A stretch of DNA of 64,000 nt from G965276765 sp965276765 (GCA_965276765.1 OZ255627.1:3720001-3784000), one strand, 5' to 3'; shown: positions 52,489 to 61,808, numbered from the stretch's first letter. Notes: generated from the letters alone by a model not told the origin. Translations and numbers: made by a program.

Positions 52489-54306
52489 TCAGGGATGCGG
52501 CGCCGGCACGGCGTCGTCGGTCGCCGGTAACGCCGCGTTGGCGGCCCCAGACGAAGCCGCCTCTGCCCCCAACGGAGAGGCGGCAGTGTCGACGTAGCGG
52601 GTGCCTCGCGACCACGACGCCAGCGCCGCGATCAGGCAGGCCAGGGCGGCGAAGAGGAACGCCTCAGTCAGGCCGGAGTGAAATGGGCTGGAGATGAGGT
52701 GGGAGAAGAACCCGTGACCGGTGAGCGCGGACTGATTGGCCGCCGACAGATGGGAGAGCACCTTGGTGCCGACAAGCGACTTGATCGGGTTGTAGCCAAG
52801 GAAGGCGGCGAAGAGGATCGAGACCGGGGGTAGATGCCCGATGTGAGCTGCGGTGACCTGGTCGACACCGTGGGCGGCCAAGCCGTGGGTGAGTGTCCCC
52901 GAGAGTGTCGCCGAGAGCCCGATGATCATCAGCGTGAAGAAGATCCCGATCGAGAGGACCTGGGCCGAGTTCTGGAATGTGGAGTTCATCCCGCCCCCGA
53001 CGCCGCGGTTGGCGGCGGGGAGGCTGTTCATGACGCCGGCCCGATTGGGGGCGGCGAAGGCTCCCATGGACATGCCGTTGACCAACAAGATCACGGCGAA
53101 CTGCCAGTAGGTGAAGTCGACCGGTAGGAATATCAGCAGGACGAACGTGGCCGCCGCTCCGATCATGCCGCCCGTCGCGAACGGCCGGGCGCCGAAGCGG
53201 TCCGAGAGGATGCCGGATGCCGGCCCGGCGAGGAGGAAACCGGCGGTGAGCGGCAGCATGTAGATGCCGGCCCACAGTGGGGTCTGGGTGAAGCTGTAGC
53301 CGTGTTCTGGCAGCCAGATGCCCTGGAGCCAGATGATCAGCATGAACATCAGGCCGCCCCGTCCGACGGCGGAGAGGAAGGTGGAGAGCGTCCCGAAGCT
53401 GAAGGCCCGGATCTTGAACAGCGGGAGGCGGAACATGGGCTCGTCCACGTGGGCTTCGATGATGGCGAAGGCGACGAGCGATGCCACACCGACGGCCAGC
53501 TCGGTGAGGACGCGGACGCTGGTCCAACCCATGTCGTGGCCGCCGGCCGGCTCGATGCCATAGGTGATGCCGATCATGATGAGGATCAGCCCGACGGCAA
53601 AGGTGATGTTCCCGGCCCAGTCGATCTTGGCCCTGCGCCTGATGCCCCGGTCCTGGAGCTTGAGGTACGACCACACCGTGCCGAAAAGGCCGAAGGGTAC
53701 CGAGATCAAGAAGACGAGCCGCCAGTCGATCGGGGCGAGCAGCCCGCCGAGGATGAGCCCGATGAACGACCCGCTGATGCCCGCGATGTTGTTGATCCCG
53801 AGGGCGAGGCCCCGTTGGTTGACGGGAAAGGCGTCGGTGAGGATGGCGCCGGAGTTGGCGATGAGGAACGCGGCGCCGATGCCCTGGAGGATCCGCCCGA
53901 TGATGAGCCACAGCGCGCCGGGCCGGCCGGTCAGGGGGTCGAGCGTGAGGATCAGCGAGGCGACGGTGTAGACGACGAAGCCGAGGTTGTACATCTTCAC
54001 CCGGCCGAACATGTCGCCGAGTCGGCCGAGGCTGACGACGAGCACGCTGCTCACCACGAGGAATCCGAGGATCATCCACAGCAAGTAGAAGCTGTTGCCG
54101 GCGCCGAGGGGATTGAGCCCGATGCCGCGAAAGATGTCGGGCATGGCGATGAGCATGATCGAGGCGTCGATGGTGGCAAGCAACACACCGATGGTGGTGT
54201 TGGACAGGGCCGTCCACTTGTAGCCCTCGCCGCGCGGGTCATCGGCGGTGCCCACCTCGGCCGTGCCGGCCGCCGCTGCCGATCGCTTGTTCTCCACCGT
54301 GGTCAC
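52489..54306 (-). CDS. MFS drug exporter of the DHA2 (14-segment) family
   Basis: From the GTG at 54306, which has GAGGAGGG nine bases upstream, the product has 605 residues and about 14 segments. It carries the MFS loop motif GRLGDMFGRVKMYN after TM2, the DHA2-like IDASIMLIAMPDI in TM1, and RILQGIGAAFLIANSGAIL in TM4. It probably exports cationic or amphipathic compounds by proton antiport. The C-terminal tail is Ala-rich. A TTAG-N5-CTAA dyad lies at its promoter. Confidence 0.9.
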   Translation of the reverse strand: MTTVENKRSAAAAGTAEVGTADDPRGEGYKWTALSNTTIGVLLATIDASIMLIAMPDIFRGIGLNPLGAGNSFYLLWMILGFLVVSSVLVVSLGRLGDMFGRVKMYNLGFVVYTVASLILTLDPLTGRPGALWLIIGRILQGIGAAFLIANSGAILTDAFPVNQRGLALGINNIAGISGSFIGLILGGLLAPIDWRLVFLISVPFGLFGTVWSYLKLQDRGIRRRAKIDWAGNITFAVGLILIMIGITYGIEPAGGHDMGWTSVRVLTELAVGVASLVAFAIIEAHVDEPMFRLPLFKIRAFSFGTLSTFLSAVGRGGLMFMLIIWLQGIWLPEHGYSFTQTPLWAGIYMLPLTAGFLLAGPASGILSDRFGARPFATGGMIGAAATFVLLIFLPVDFTYWQFAVILLVNGMSMGAFAAPNRAGVMNSLPAANRGVGGGMNSTFQNSAQVLSIGIFFTLMIIGLSATLSGTLTHGLAAHGVDQVTAAHIGHLPPVSILFAAFLGYNPIKSLVGTKVLSHLSAANQSALTGHGFFSHLISSPFHSGLTEAFLFAALACLIAALASWSRGTRYVDTAASPLGAEAASSGAANAALPATDDAVPAPHP

Positions 54307-54353
54307 GGTCGGAGACCCTCCTCGCTCGCATCTGGCGGTTGGAGCCAGAATGG

Positions 54354-54371
54354 TTAGTGCCGCTAAAGATA
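54354..54371 (-). promoter_or_regulatory. MFS gene promoter with dyad operator
   Basis: On the minus strand TATCTT (54371-54366) may be the -10 box. Directly downstream TTAGTGCCGCTAA (54354-54366, plus strand) is a near-perfect 13-bp dyad, the usual place for a TetR- or MarR-type repressor. No such regulator gene is in the window. Confidence 0.4.
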
Positions 54372-54408
54372 CCAGGGACCCCGAGGGCAACCGGGACCGC
54401 CGCTCTTT

Positions 54409-54449
54409 TTGGCGACGTTGACGGTGGATTCCGACGTCAACATCGCCAA
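54409..54449. repeat. 15-bp inverted repeat in the MFS/phosphoesterase divergent gap
   Basis: TTGGCGACGTTGACG (54409-54423) and its complement at 54435-54449 match at 14 of 15 positions around an 11-base spacer. T and A runs just outside extend the symmetry. It lies midway in a 247-base gap otherwise holding only promoter-like signals. Confidence 0.65.
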
Positions 54450-54540
54450 GAAAACAGAGATGGGTCCGGGTGGGCCCGCCCTGCGATCTCACCACCCGAT
54501 CTCACCACCTCGATCTCTCCACCCCGGGCCCGCCGGCTCG

Positions 54541-54546
54541 TAGAGT
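54541..54546 (+). promoter_or_regulatory. -10 box TAGAGT of a leaderless promoter for the phosphoesterase
   Basis: TAGAGT ends 8 bases before the ATG at 54554; no Shine-Dalgarno sequence intervenes. Confidence 0.4.
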
Positions 54547-54553
54547 CGCCGGC

Positions 54554-56200
54554 ATGTCCCCCCAGAGGTCCCAGCGGATGCGTCGCGTGCGGCGCAGGGT
54601 CGTGACGGGCGCGACCGGCATGGCCCTCGTCACCGCCCTACTCGCCGCATGCGGCTCTTCGGCCAAGCCACCGGTCGCCGCCGGTCCCGGCCGGGCCGTC
54701 GGCAGCCCCCACGGCACATACCTGATCGCACCCGGCATCCACAAGATCAAGCACGTGATCGTCGTGATGCAGGAGAACCGGTCGTTTGACAGCTATTTCG
54801 GGACCTACCCGGGTGCCGCCGGCATCCCGATGAGCCACGGCACCCCGACGGTTTGCGTCCCCAACCCGGCCGGGGGCTGCACCCGGCCCTATCACAACAC
54901 CGCCGACATCAACGGGGGCGGCCCCCACGGCGAGGTCAACGCCGCCGCCGACGTGAATGGCGGCCAGATGAACGGCTTCATCAAACAGCGTGACCTGCGT
55001 CACGCCAACTGCAACAATCCCGACGACCCGGCGTGCGGTACGGGCGGCACGGCGCCGGACGTGATGGGCTACCACACAGCGGCGGAGATCCCCAACTACT
55101 GGGCCTACGCCAAGGACTTCACCCTCGATGACCACATGTTCGAGCCGGTCAGGTCGTGGTCCCTGCCCGACCACCTCTACATGGTCTCGGCCTGGTCGGC
55201 CAAGTGCAAAAATCGCTCCCCGAGCAGTTGCGTCAACGACATCGTCGGCCCCTACGGCGTCAAGAAGTTCGACAAGGCCGTCGACAAGGAGCTGACGACG
55301 GGCCAGACGTCGATCGACCTGGCCTGGACCGACATCACCTGGCTGCTGTACGCCCACAAGGTGAGCTGGCGGTACTACATCCAGACCGGGACCCAGCCCG
55401 ATTGCGCCAACGACTCCGCCGAGACGTGCGCACCGGTCAAGCAGAGCGCCCACACGCCCGGCATCTGGAATCCACTGCCGCTCTTCGGCGACGTGCAGCA
55501 GGATCATCAGGTCAAGAACATCCAGCCCCTCGACTCCTATTTCTCTGCGGCCAAGGCCGGCACGCTCCCTGCGGTCAGCTGGGTGACCCCGTCCCAACCC
55601 AACAGCGAGCATCCGCCGGCGAGCGTCCACCAGGGTCAGGCGTACACCACCGCCATCATCAACGCCGCCATGAAGAGCCCCGACTGGAGCTCGACGGCGA
55701 TCTTCCTGGCCTGGGACGACTGGGGTGGGTTCTACGACCACGTGGTGCCACCCAAGGTCGACCAGAACGGGTACGGCCTGCGGGTGCCGGCCATCGTCAT
55801 ATCTCCGTACGCCAAGAAGGGCTTCATCGACCATCAGACCCTGAGCAGCGATGCCTACCTCAAGTTCATCGAGGACGACTTCCTCGGTGGAGCGAGGCTC
55901 AACCCCAAGACCGACGGCCGCGCCGACCCGCGCCCCGACGTGCGGGAGGACGAGCCGATCCTCGGGAACATGACCGAGGACTTCAACTTCGCCCAGGCGC
56001 CGCGAGCGCCGGTCCTGCTCCCGACCAACCCGCCCACCGACTCGCCGTTCGTCCCGGCCTACTTCACGGGCAAGCCGGCGTGCGTGGGGTGCACGACGAC
56101 CCCGCCGGCCGGTCGAAAGGCCCAGAAGGGTCAGAAGGGCCAGAAGGCCGGCGCCGGCATCCACCGCCATCGTCACGGCACCCACTCGGGCCTGCCCTGA
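54554..56200 (+). CDS. secreted phosphoesterase (phospholipase C/AcpA family), lipoprotein
   Basis: From the ATG at 54554 the product has 548 residues. A strongly basic n-region with RRVRRRVVTG recalls Tat signals, and the h-region ends in the lipobox LLAAC (Cys33). The PF04185 core begins at HVIVVMQENRSFDSYFGTYPG, with Glu-Asn as metal ligands. FLAWDDWGGFYDHVVPP and VPAIVISPYAKKGFIDH follow, typical of phospholipase C/acid phosphatase enzymes. The tail repeats KGQKGQK and ends His-rich. It may release phosphate or choline from lipids outside the cell. Confidence 0.92.
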   Translation: MSPQRSQRMRRVRRRVVTGATGMALVTALLAACGSSAKPPVAAGPGRAVGSPHGTYLIAPGIHKIKHVIVVMQENRSFDSYFGTYPGAAGIPMSHGTPTVCVPNPAGGCTRPYHNTADINGGGPHGEVNAAADVNGGQMNGFIKQRDLRHANCNNPDDPACGTGGTAPDVMGYHTAAEIPNYWAYAKDFTLDDHMFEPVRSWSLPDHLYMVSAWSAKCKNRSPSSCVNDIVGPYGVKKFDKAVDKELTTGQTSIDLAWTDITWLLYAHKVSWRYYIQTGTQPDCANDSAETCAPVKQSAHTPGIWNPLPLFGDVQQDHQVKNIQPLDSYFSAAKAGTLPAVSWVTPSQPNSEHPPASVHQGQAYTTAIINAAMKSPDWSSTAIFLAWDDWGGFYDHVVPPKVDQNGYGLRVPAIVISPYAKKGFIDHQTLSSDAYLKFIEDDFLGGARLNPKTDGRADPRPDVREDEPILGNMTEDFNFAQAPRAPVLLPTNPPTDSPFVPAYFTGKPACVGCTTTPPAGRKAQKGQKGQKAGAGIHRHRHGTHSGLP

Positions 56201-56304
56201 GCCGATATCGGCCGCCCGGCCTCGGCCCCGGATTGGCCGTCCTGGCTACGATGCGTCGCGCCCCGGCAGGGCGAATCTGATCGACTGACGAAGGAGAAAC
56301 AGCG

Positions 56305-57318
56305 ATGGCCGTACGGGTCGGGATCAACGGGTTCGGTCGGATCGGACGCAACTTTCTGAGGGCCGCCCTCGCCCAGGGTGGCGTGGAGCTGGTCGCCGCC
56401 AACGACATCATGCCGACGGCCACTGCCGCCCACCTCCTCAAGTACGACTCGACGCATGGCACCCTGCGCCAGGAGGTCACCCACGACGACGAGAGCGTGT
56501 CGGTCGGCGACCAGCGGGTCAGGATCTTCACCGGGCAGACCCCCGACGAGCTGCCGTGGGCCGACCTCGGCGTCGACGTGGTGGTGGAGTCGACCGGTCG
56601 CTACACCGACGCCAAGGGGGCGGGCGGCCACGTTGAGGCCGGGGCGCCGAGGGTGGTCATCTCGGCGCCGGCATCCGACGTCGACGGCACCTTCGTCGTC
56701 GGCGTCAACGACGACTCCTTCGACCCCGCCGTGCATCGGATCGTCTCCAATGCGTCCTGTACGACCAACTGCTTCGTGCCCATGATCAAGGTCCTCGACG
56801 ACGCCTTCGGGGTCGAGAAAGGCCTGATGACCACGGTCCACGCCTTCACCAACGACCAAAACCTCCTCGACCTGGCCCACAAGGATCTGCGCCGGGCCAG
56901 GGGCGCCGCGGTCAACATCGTTCCGGCGTCCACAGGGGCGGCGCGCGCTACGAGCCTGGTGCTGGCGTCGATGAAGGGGAAGCTGGACGGCTCCGCCCTC
57001 CGCGTGCCGGTTTCGGATGGTTCGATCACCGACTTCACCGGCATCCTCGGTCGCGAGGTGACCGTCGAAGAGGTCAACGAAGCGTTCAGGGCTGCGGCGG
57101 AGACAGGCCCCCTCGCCAAGGTGCTCACCTACACCGAGGAGCCCATCGTGAGCTCCGACATCGTCGGCTCGCCTGCGAGTTGCACCTTCGATTCCAAGCT
57201 GACCCTAACCATGGGATCGATGGTTAAGGTCTTCGGCTGGTACGACAACGAGTGGGGGTACTCCAACCGCCTGGTCGACCTGGCTCGCCTCGTCGGCGCG
57301 GCCAATCGGGCCGCCTGA
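56305..57318 (+). CDS. gap: glyceraldehyde-3-phosphate dehydrogenase
   Basis: A 337-residue glycolytic enzyme preceded by GAAGGAGAA. NAD-binding GINGFGRIGRN opens the protein and AANDI at 31-35 favours NAD over NADP. The catalytic Cys152 is in NASCTTNC, with His in TTVHAFTNDQ. WYDNEWGYSNR closes the protein. First gene of gap-pgk-tpiA. whiA, which precedes gap in many actinobacteria, is not found upstream. Confidence 0.98.
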   Translation: MAVRVGINGFGRIGRNFLRAALAQGGVELVAANDIMPTATAAHLLKYDSTHGTLRQEVTHDDESVSVGDQRVRIFTGQTPDELPWADLGVDVVVESTGRYTDAKGAGGHVEAGAPRVVISAPASDVDGTFVVGVNDDSFDPAVHRIVSNASCTTNCFVPMIKVLDDAFGVEKGLMTTVHAFTNDQNLLDLAHKDLRRARGAAVNIVPASTGAARATSLVLASMKGKLDGSALRVPVSDGSITDFTGILGREVTVEEVNEAFRAAAETGPLAKVLTYTEEPIVSSDIVGSPASCTFDSKLTLTMGSMVKVFGWYDNEWGYSNRLVDLARLVGAANRAA

Positions 57319-57319
57319 G

Positions 57320-58489
57320 ATGGACCTGCCCGTCCTCGAGGACCTGCCGGACCCGGCGGGTAAGCGCGTGCTCGTCAGGGCCGACTTCAACGTGCCGATC
57401 GTCGACGGGGTCATCTCCGACGACCTGCGGATCCGCCTACCGATCGAGACCCTGACCTGGCTGCTCGACCACGGCGCCGCCGGCGTGACCGTCGGGACGC
57501 ATCTCGGTCGCCCCAAGGGCAAGCCCGATGGGCGCTACGACCTGGGACCGGTGCGGACCCGTCTCCGTGAGCTGCTCGAAGGGGCCGGTGCCGACGCCGA
57601 CCGGGTGACCCTGCTCGACAACCTGCGCTTCGATCCGGGGGAGGAGGGGAATGACCCCGCCTTCGTGGATCGCCTCGTCGAGGGGCAGGACCTGTATGTG
57701 AACGATGCCTTCGGCGCCGCGCACCGGGCCCACGCATCGATTGTGGGCCCCCCGCGGCACCTGCCATCGGCCGCCGGCCGGGTGCTCGCCCGTGAGGTGG
57801 AGATGCTCGACGGTCTGCTCCACGAGCCCAGCCGCCCGTTTGTCGCCGTGCTGGGAGGCTCGAAGGTCAGCGACAAGCTGGGGGTGATCGAGGCGCTCAT
57901 CGAGCGGGTCGACACCCTCGTCGTGGGGGGCGGGATGTGCTTTACGTTTCTCGTGGCCCAGGGCCACCAGGTCGGTGCGTCCCTGCTCGAGGAGGATCTG
58001 GTCGACACATGCCGGGCGCTGCTTGCCACCGGCCGGCCCATCCTGTTGCCCGGTGACCTGACCGTCTTGAGCCCCGGGGGCACCTTCGGGCCGGGAAAGG
58101 CCGCAAGCGGCGAGGTCCGCCAGGTGGGCCCCGACGTGCCCGACGGTTGGATGGGGCTCGACATCGGCCCCGGGACGGCGGCCGACTTCGCCGACGCCAT
58201 CGAGAGCGCCGCGACCGTGTTTTGGAACGGGCCCATGGGCGTCTTCGAGGACACTCGCTTCGCCGCCGGCACCCGGGCCGTCGCCGAAGCCGTCGCCGAC
58301 ACCGAGGCCTTTACTGTCGTCGGTGGCGGCGATAGCGCCGCCGCCTTGGCCGACTTCGGCCTCGACGACAGCGTCGACCACCTGTCCACCGGTGGTGGCG
58401 CCTCACTCGAGCTGCTCGAGCGCGGCGACCTTCCCGGTCTGGCCGCGCTCCGGCAGTCGGCGCTAACGGTCGGCGGGGCCCAGACATGA
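57320..58489 (+). CDS. pgk: phosphoglycerate kinase
   Basis: A 389-residue kinase starting one base after the gap stop. It has the N-terminal substrate site VLVRADFNVPI, the basic-patch THLGRPKG, LLDNLRFDPGEE and DAFGAAHRAHAS, then the ATP side VAVLGGSKVSDKLGV and the final VVGGGDSAAALADFG. It makes ATP and 3-phosphoglycerate from 1,3-bisphosphoglycerate. Overlaps tpiA by ATGA. Confidence 0.98.
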   Translation: MDLPVLEDLPDPAGKRVLVRADFNVPIVDGVISDDLRIRLPIETLTWLLDHGAAGVTVGTHLGRPKGKPDGRYDLGPVRTRLRELLEGAGADADRVTLLDNLRFDPGEEGNDPAFVDRLVEGQDLYVNDAFGAAHRAHASIVGPPRHLPSAAGRVLAREVEMLDGLLHEPSRPFVAVLGGSKVSDKLGVIEALIERVDTLVVGGGMCFTFLVAQGHQVGASLLEEDLVDTCRALLATGRPILLPGDLTVLSPGGTFGPGKAASGEVRQVGPDVPDGWMGLDIGPGTAADFADAIESAATVFWNGPMGVFEDTRFAAGTRAVAEAVADTEAFTVVGGGDSAAALADFGLDDSVDHLSTGGGASLELLERGDLPGLAALRQSALTVGGAQT

Positions 58490-59268
58490 GCCCCCCGAGC
58501 CGGCGCCCGCTCATCTCGGGCAACTGGAAGATGCATCTGACCCACCTCGAGGCCATCGCCGTGGTCCAGAAGCTGGCATTCAGCCTGGACGGCGCCGACC
58601 ACGCCGCGACCGACGTGAGCATCCACCCCGCCTTCACCGCCCTTCGCTCGGTGCAGACCGTGCTCGAGTCCGACCGGATCCCTATCGCCCTTGGTGCCCA
58701 GAACGTGCACTGGGAGAAGCAGGGACCGGTGACCGGTGAGGTGAGCCCGCCGATGCTGGCCAAGCTCAACGTGGCCTACGTGATCGTCGGCCACAGCGAA
58801 CGCCGTCGGCTCCTCGGCGAAACCGACGAGATGGTGAACAAGAAGTTACGAGCGGTGCTCGATGCCGGCATGACGCCCATCGGCTGCGTGGGCGAGACCC
58901 TCGAGCAGCGGGAGGCGGGTGCCACCCACGACGTCGTCTTCGGACAGGTCAACGCCGCCATCGGCGGCGTCCCGCCAGACGCCGTGGCCGGCCTGGTCAT
59001 CGCCTACGAGCCGATCTGGGCCATCGGGACGGGCCGTACGGCGACGCCGGATGACGCCCAGACGGTGGCCGCGGCCATCAGGGCGGCGGTGGCCGAGAGC
59101 CACGGGGACGCCGCCGCCGGCGGCGTCAGGGTCCAGTACGGGGGGTCGGTGAAGCCGGCCAACGCCGCCGAGCTGCTGGCCGCCCCCGACGTCGACGGCG
59201 CCCTCGTCGGAGGAGCCAGCCTCGACCCCGAGGAGCTGGCCGCCATCGTCGCCGCGACCCATGCCTGA
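58486..59268 (+). CDS. tpiA: triosephosphate isomerase
   Basis: A 260-residue TIM barrel. ISGNWKMHLT carries the substrate Asn and Lys, VIVGHSERR the catalytic His region, and AYEPIWAIGTG the catalytic Glu and flexible loop 6, with phosphate-gripping VQYGGSVKPAN and ALVGGASL. Interconverts dihydroxyacetone phosphate and glyceraldehyde 3-phosphate. Last gene of the operon; secG follows after 159 bases. Confidence 0.98.
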   Translation: MSPPSRRPLISGNWKMHLTHLEAIAVVQKLAFSLDGADHAATDVSIHPAFTALRSVQTVLESDRIPIALGAQNVHWEKQGPVTGEVSPPMLAKLNVAYVIVGHSERRRLLGETDEMVNKKLRAVLDAGMTPIGCVGETLEQREAGATHDVVFGQVNAAIGGVPPDAVAGLVIAYEPIWAIGTGRTATPDDAQTVAAAIRAAVAESHGDAAAGGVRVQYGGSVKPANAAELLAAPDVDGALVGGASLDPEELAAIVAATHA

Positions 59269-59286
59269 GTCGCAGACGGATCATCG

Positions 59287-59312
59287 ACAGGGCGCCCTGT
59301 TACATCTGTTAC
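59287..59312. repeat. 14-bp palindrome and TGTTAC direct repeat after tpiA
   Basis: ACAGGGCGCCCTGT (59287-59300) is perfectly self-complementary. Its end begins a TGTTAC-ATC-TGTTAC direct repeat (59298-59303, 59307-59312). It may end tpiA transcripts or be a regulator site for secG. Confidence 0.45.
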
Positions 59313-59372
59313 GAGATGGCCGGGGAGTTAACACGCCTGTCTCGATTAGTGGGACTCTGGGTGCTACGTTAC

Positions 59373-59408
59373 GCTTTCGCCGGTCCTCGGGCCGGTTGAA
59401 ACGAAAGC
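59373..59408 (+). other. two-tier hairpin in the secG leader
   Basis: GCTTTCG (59373-59379) pairs with CGAAAGC (59402-59408), enclosing CCGG (59380-59383) with CCGG (59392-59395). The ribosome binding site AGGAGG (59413-59418) begins 5 bases after the outer stem. Confidence 0.5.
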
Positions 59409-59427
59409 TTCAAGGAGGCATGGTCAG

Positions 59428-59658
59428 GTGCTGACCGCCATCGTCTTAGTCATCCACATCATCGTGTCGGGCGCTTTGATATTTCTCGTGCTGCTCCACA
59501 GCGGCAAGGGTGGCGGCCTCTCGGAGATGTTCGGTGGCGGCCTGGGCGCAGCTGCGTCGGGGTCGACGGTGGCCGAACGCAATCTCGACCGGGCCACCAT
59601 CGCCCTGGCGGTGGTGTTCGCCTTCACCACAACCATCCTGGCAATACGGTTGCAGTAA
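59428..59658 (+). CDS. secG: preprotein translocase subunit SecG
   Basis: A 76-residue protein from the GTG at 59428, preceded by AGGAGG. Two membrane helices flank the SecG signature loop: VLLHSGKGGGLSEMFGGGLG, with AASGSTVAERNLDR before the second helix. It assists SecYEG-driven export. Its position after tpiA is standard in actinobacteria. Confidence 0.95.
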   Translation: MLTAIVLVIHIIVSGALIFLVLLHSGKGGGLSEMFGGGLGAAASGSTVAERNLDRATIALAVVFAFTTTILAIRLQ

Positions 59659-59690
59659 GGGAGCAGGCGGAAGGGCCCAGGGGGAACGAA

Positions 59691-59759
59691 ACGGAGAAGT
59701 GCGAAGGCACGCTCCGTCAGATCAGGAGTTCAGGGTGACCCGGCCACGGCGGCCGGGTC
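59691..59759 (+). terminator. two consecutive stem-loops between secG and the dipeptide operon
   Basis: ACGGAG (59691-59696)/CTCCGT (59712-59717) encloses GTGC-GAAG-GCAC. Then GACCCGGCC (59737-59745)/GGCCGGGTC (59751-59759) forms a 9-bp stem. No T-runs follow; a secG terminator or a leader of the next gene are both possible. Confidence 0.35.
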
Positions 59760-59782
59760 GAAGACGAGGAGGATCTCGACAG

Positions 59783-61777
59783 GTGCGACGCGACAGGGGC
59801 AACACGGAGGCGGCGGCGGGTGCAAGTAGTCGCGCCTTGACAGCGGTGAGGTCTCACCACAATCGGCGGTTCCTCGGTGTGGCCGCCGTCGTCGGCGCCG
59901 GGGCCATGATCATGGCCGCCTGCGGCAGCAGCGGGCCCACCTCATCGGGAGGGGCCACGACGATCCCCGGCCAGCAGTCGGCTACCACGGTCAAGGGTGG
60001 TGGGACTCCGGCGGCGTCGATCAAGGGCCTCTACGGCTCGCTTCCGCCGGCGGGCACGGCCACCAAGGGCGGGACGGTTACGGTCGGTCAGCTCACCGGC
60101 GCCACGCCGACCTATATATTCCCGATCACGCCGAGCGCGTCGTCGAGCGTCTACAACGCCTACCCCTTCCAAAACAACCTGTTCCTGCCCGTCTACAGCG
60201 GGCCGACGGGTTCGGTCCCCAAGATCAATCAGACGCTGAGCCTCGCCCCTGCGCCGACGTACTCCGACGGCGGCAAGACGGTGACCATCAAGATCAAGAG
60301 CGGCCACAAGTGGTCCAACGGCCAGCCCGTCGATGCCAACGACGTGCTGTTCTACATCGACCTGGTCAAGCAGGCGGTCAAGGAGAGCGCCGCCAACTGG
60401 GGCAACTACACCCCGGGTCTGTTCCCGGACAATGTCAAGAGCGCCACCGCCAGCGGTGACACGCTCGTGATGCACCTGGACAAGTCCTACAACACGGGCT
60501 TCTTCACCAACAACCAGCTCGATCTGATCTCGGCCATACCGAGCACGTCGTGGAACATCGACTCCACCGGCGGAGCCCACCTCAACTGGAAGGTCCCGGC
60601 CAACGCCAAGAAGGTCGTCACCTACCTCCAGAAGCAGGGCGCTGTCCTTTCGGGCTTCACCTCGAGCCCGCTGTGGAAGGTCGTGGACGGCCCGTGGAAG
60701 CTGAGCAGCTTCACGCCGAGCACGGGGGCCTACACCCTGGTGCCCAACCCGAGCTACACCGGGCCTAAGCCCTACCTGTCGGCGATCAAGACGGAGACCT
60801 TCACGGGCATCACACCGCAGCTCAACGCCCTCAAGTCGGGATCCCTCGACGTCGGGAGCATCGACGCCTCGCAGCTCGGCCAGGTCAACTCGCTGCGCAG
60901 CACTGGCTACAGCGTCTACGGCCTGCCGGACTTCGGTTTCCTCGCCGCCTTCCTCAACTTCAAGGACGCGACCAACCACTTCGGCAAGGTCGTCAGCCAG
61001 CTCTACGTCCGCCAGGCCATGGCCCACCTCCAGGACCAATCCGCCTACGTCTCCGGCATCTTGAAGAACGCCGGCGTCCCGGCCTACGGCCCGGTGCCGT
61101 CCTCGCCTACGAGCCCCTTTGCTCCGGCCAACGCCTCCACTACCCCCTACCCCTTCAGCGTCTCTGCCGCCAGCAAGCTGCTCAGCAGCCATGGCTGGAA
61201 CGTGAAGCCGGGTGGCACGACCACATGCCAGAAGCCGGGCACGAGCAGCACCGAGTGCGGGGCCGGGATCCCATCCGGCACCCCGCTGAGCTTCAACTGG
61301 TTCTACGAGAACGAGCAGCCTTACGCCGGACTCGAGTCCCAGGCCTTCGCCTCCGAGGCCGCCAAGGTCGGCATGAAGATCCAGTTGACGGGTAAGACGT
61401 TCAACTTCCTCTACAGCACCTACGACAACGTCACGCAGCCCAAGAACGTCAACAAGTGGGCCGTCAACTTCTTCGGCGGCTTCACCTCGAGCTTCTACCC
61501 GACGACCGAGTCGATCTTCAACACGCCGGGGAGCTACAACCAGGGCTCCTACAGCAGCCCCACGGCCGACAAGCTGATCCACAACTCGGTGTACGGCGCC
61601 AACAGCAGCGCCGTGACGTCGGAGGCCTCGTACCTCACCTCCAACGTTCCTGCGCTCTTCGCGCCCAACAACGACCTGATCTTTGGGGTCAGCAAGAAGG
61701 TAGGCGGTACCCCCGACAGCTTCGCCGCCCTCACGCAGTACTGGGGCTATTACCAGTACTGGTACCTCAACAAGTAG
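59783..61777 (+). CDS. peptide ABC transporter substrate-binding lipoprotein (SBP_bac_5)
   Basis: From the GTG at 59783, with GAGGAGG about 11 bases upstream, the product has 664 residues; a GTG at 59846 is an alternative. The lipobox MAAC follows a hydrophobic segment (FLGVAAVVGAGAMIM). The family body includes YSDGGKTVTIKIKSGHKWSNG with PVDANDVLFYIDL, and LYVRQAMAHLQDQ. It binds oligopeptides or other large solutes outside the membrane. First gene of a Dpp/Opp-type operon with dppB-, dppC- and dppD-like genes. Confidence 0.9.
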   Translation: MRRDRGNTEAAAGASSRALTAVRSHHNRRFLGVAAVVGAGAMIMAACGSSGPTSSGGATTIPGQQSATTVKGGGTPAASIKGLYGSLPPAGTATKGGTVTVGQLTGATPTYIFPITPSASSSVYNAYPFQNNLFLPVYSGPTGSVPKINQTLSLAPAPTYSDGGKTVTIKIKSGHKWSNGQPVDANDVLFYIDLVKQAVKESAANWGNYTPGLFPDNVKSATASGDTLVMHLDKSYNTGFFTNNQLDLISAIPSTSWNIDSTGGAHLNWKVPANAKKVVTYLQKQGAVLSGFTSSPLWKVVDGPWKLSSFTPSTGAYTLVPNPSYTGPKPYLSAIKTETFTGITPQLNALKSGSLDVGSIDASQLGQVNSLRSTGYSVYGLPDFGFLAAFLNFKDATNHFGKVVSQLYVRQAMAHLQDQSAYVSGILKNAGVPAYGPVPSSPTSPFAPANASTTPYPFSVSAASKLLSSHGWNVKPGGTTTCQKPGTSSTECGAGIPSGTPLSFNWFYENEQPYAGLESQAFASEAAKVGMKIQLTGKTFNFLYSTYDNVTQPKNVNKWAVNFFGGFTSSFYPTTESIFNTPGSYNQGSYSSPTADKLIHNSVYGANSSAVTSEASYLTSNVPALFAPNNDLIFGVSKKVGGTPDSFAALTQYWGYYQYWYLNK

Positions 61778-61808
61778 GAGGGGTCAGGGCCCTCAGGTGA
61801 CGAGCGAT

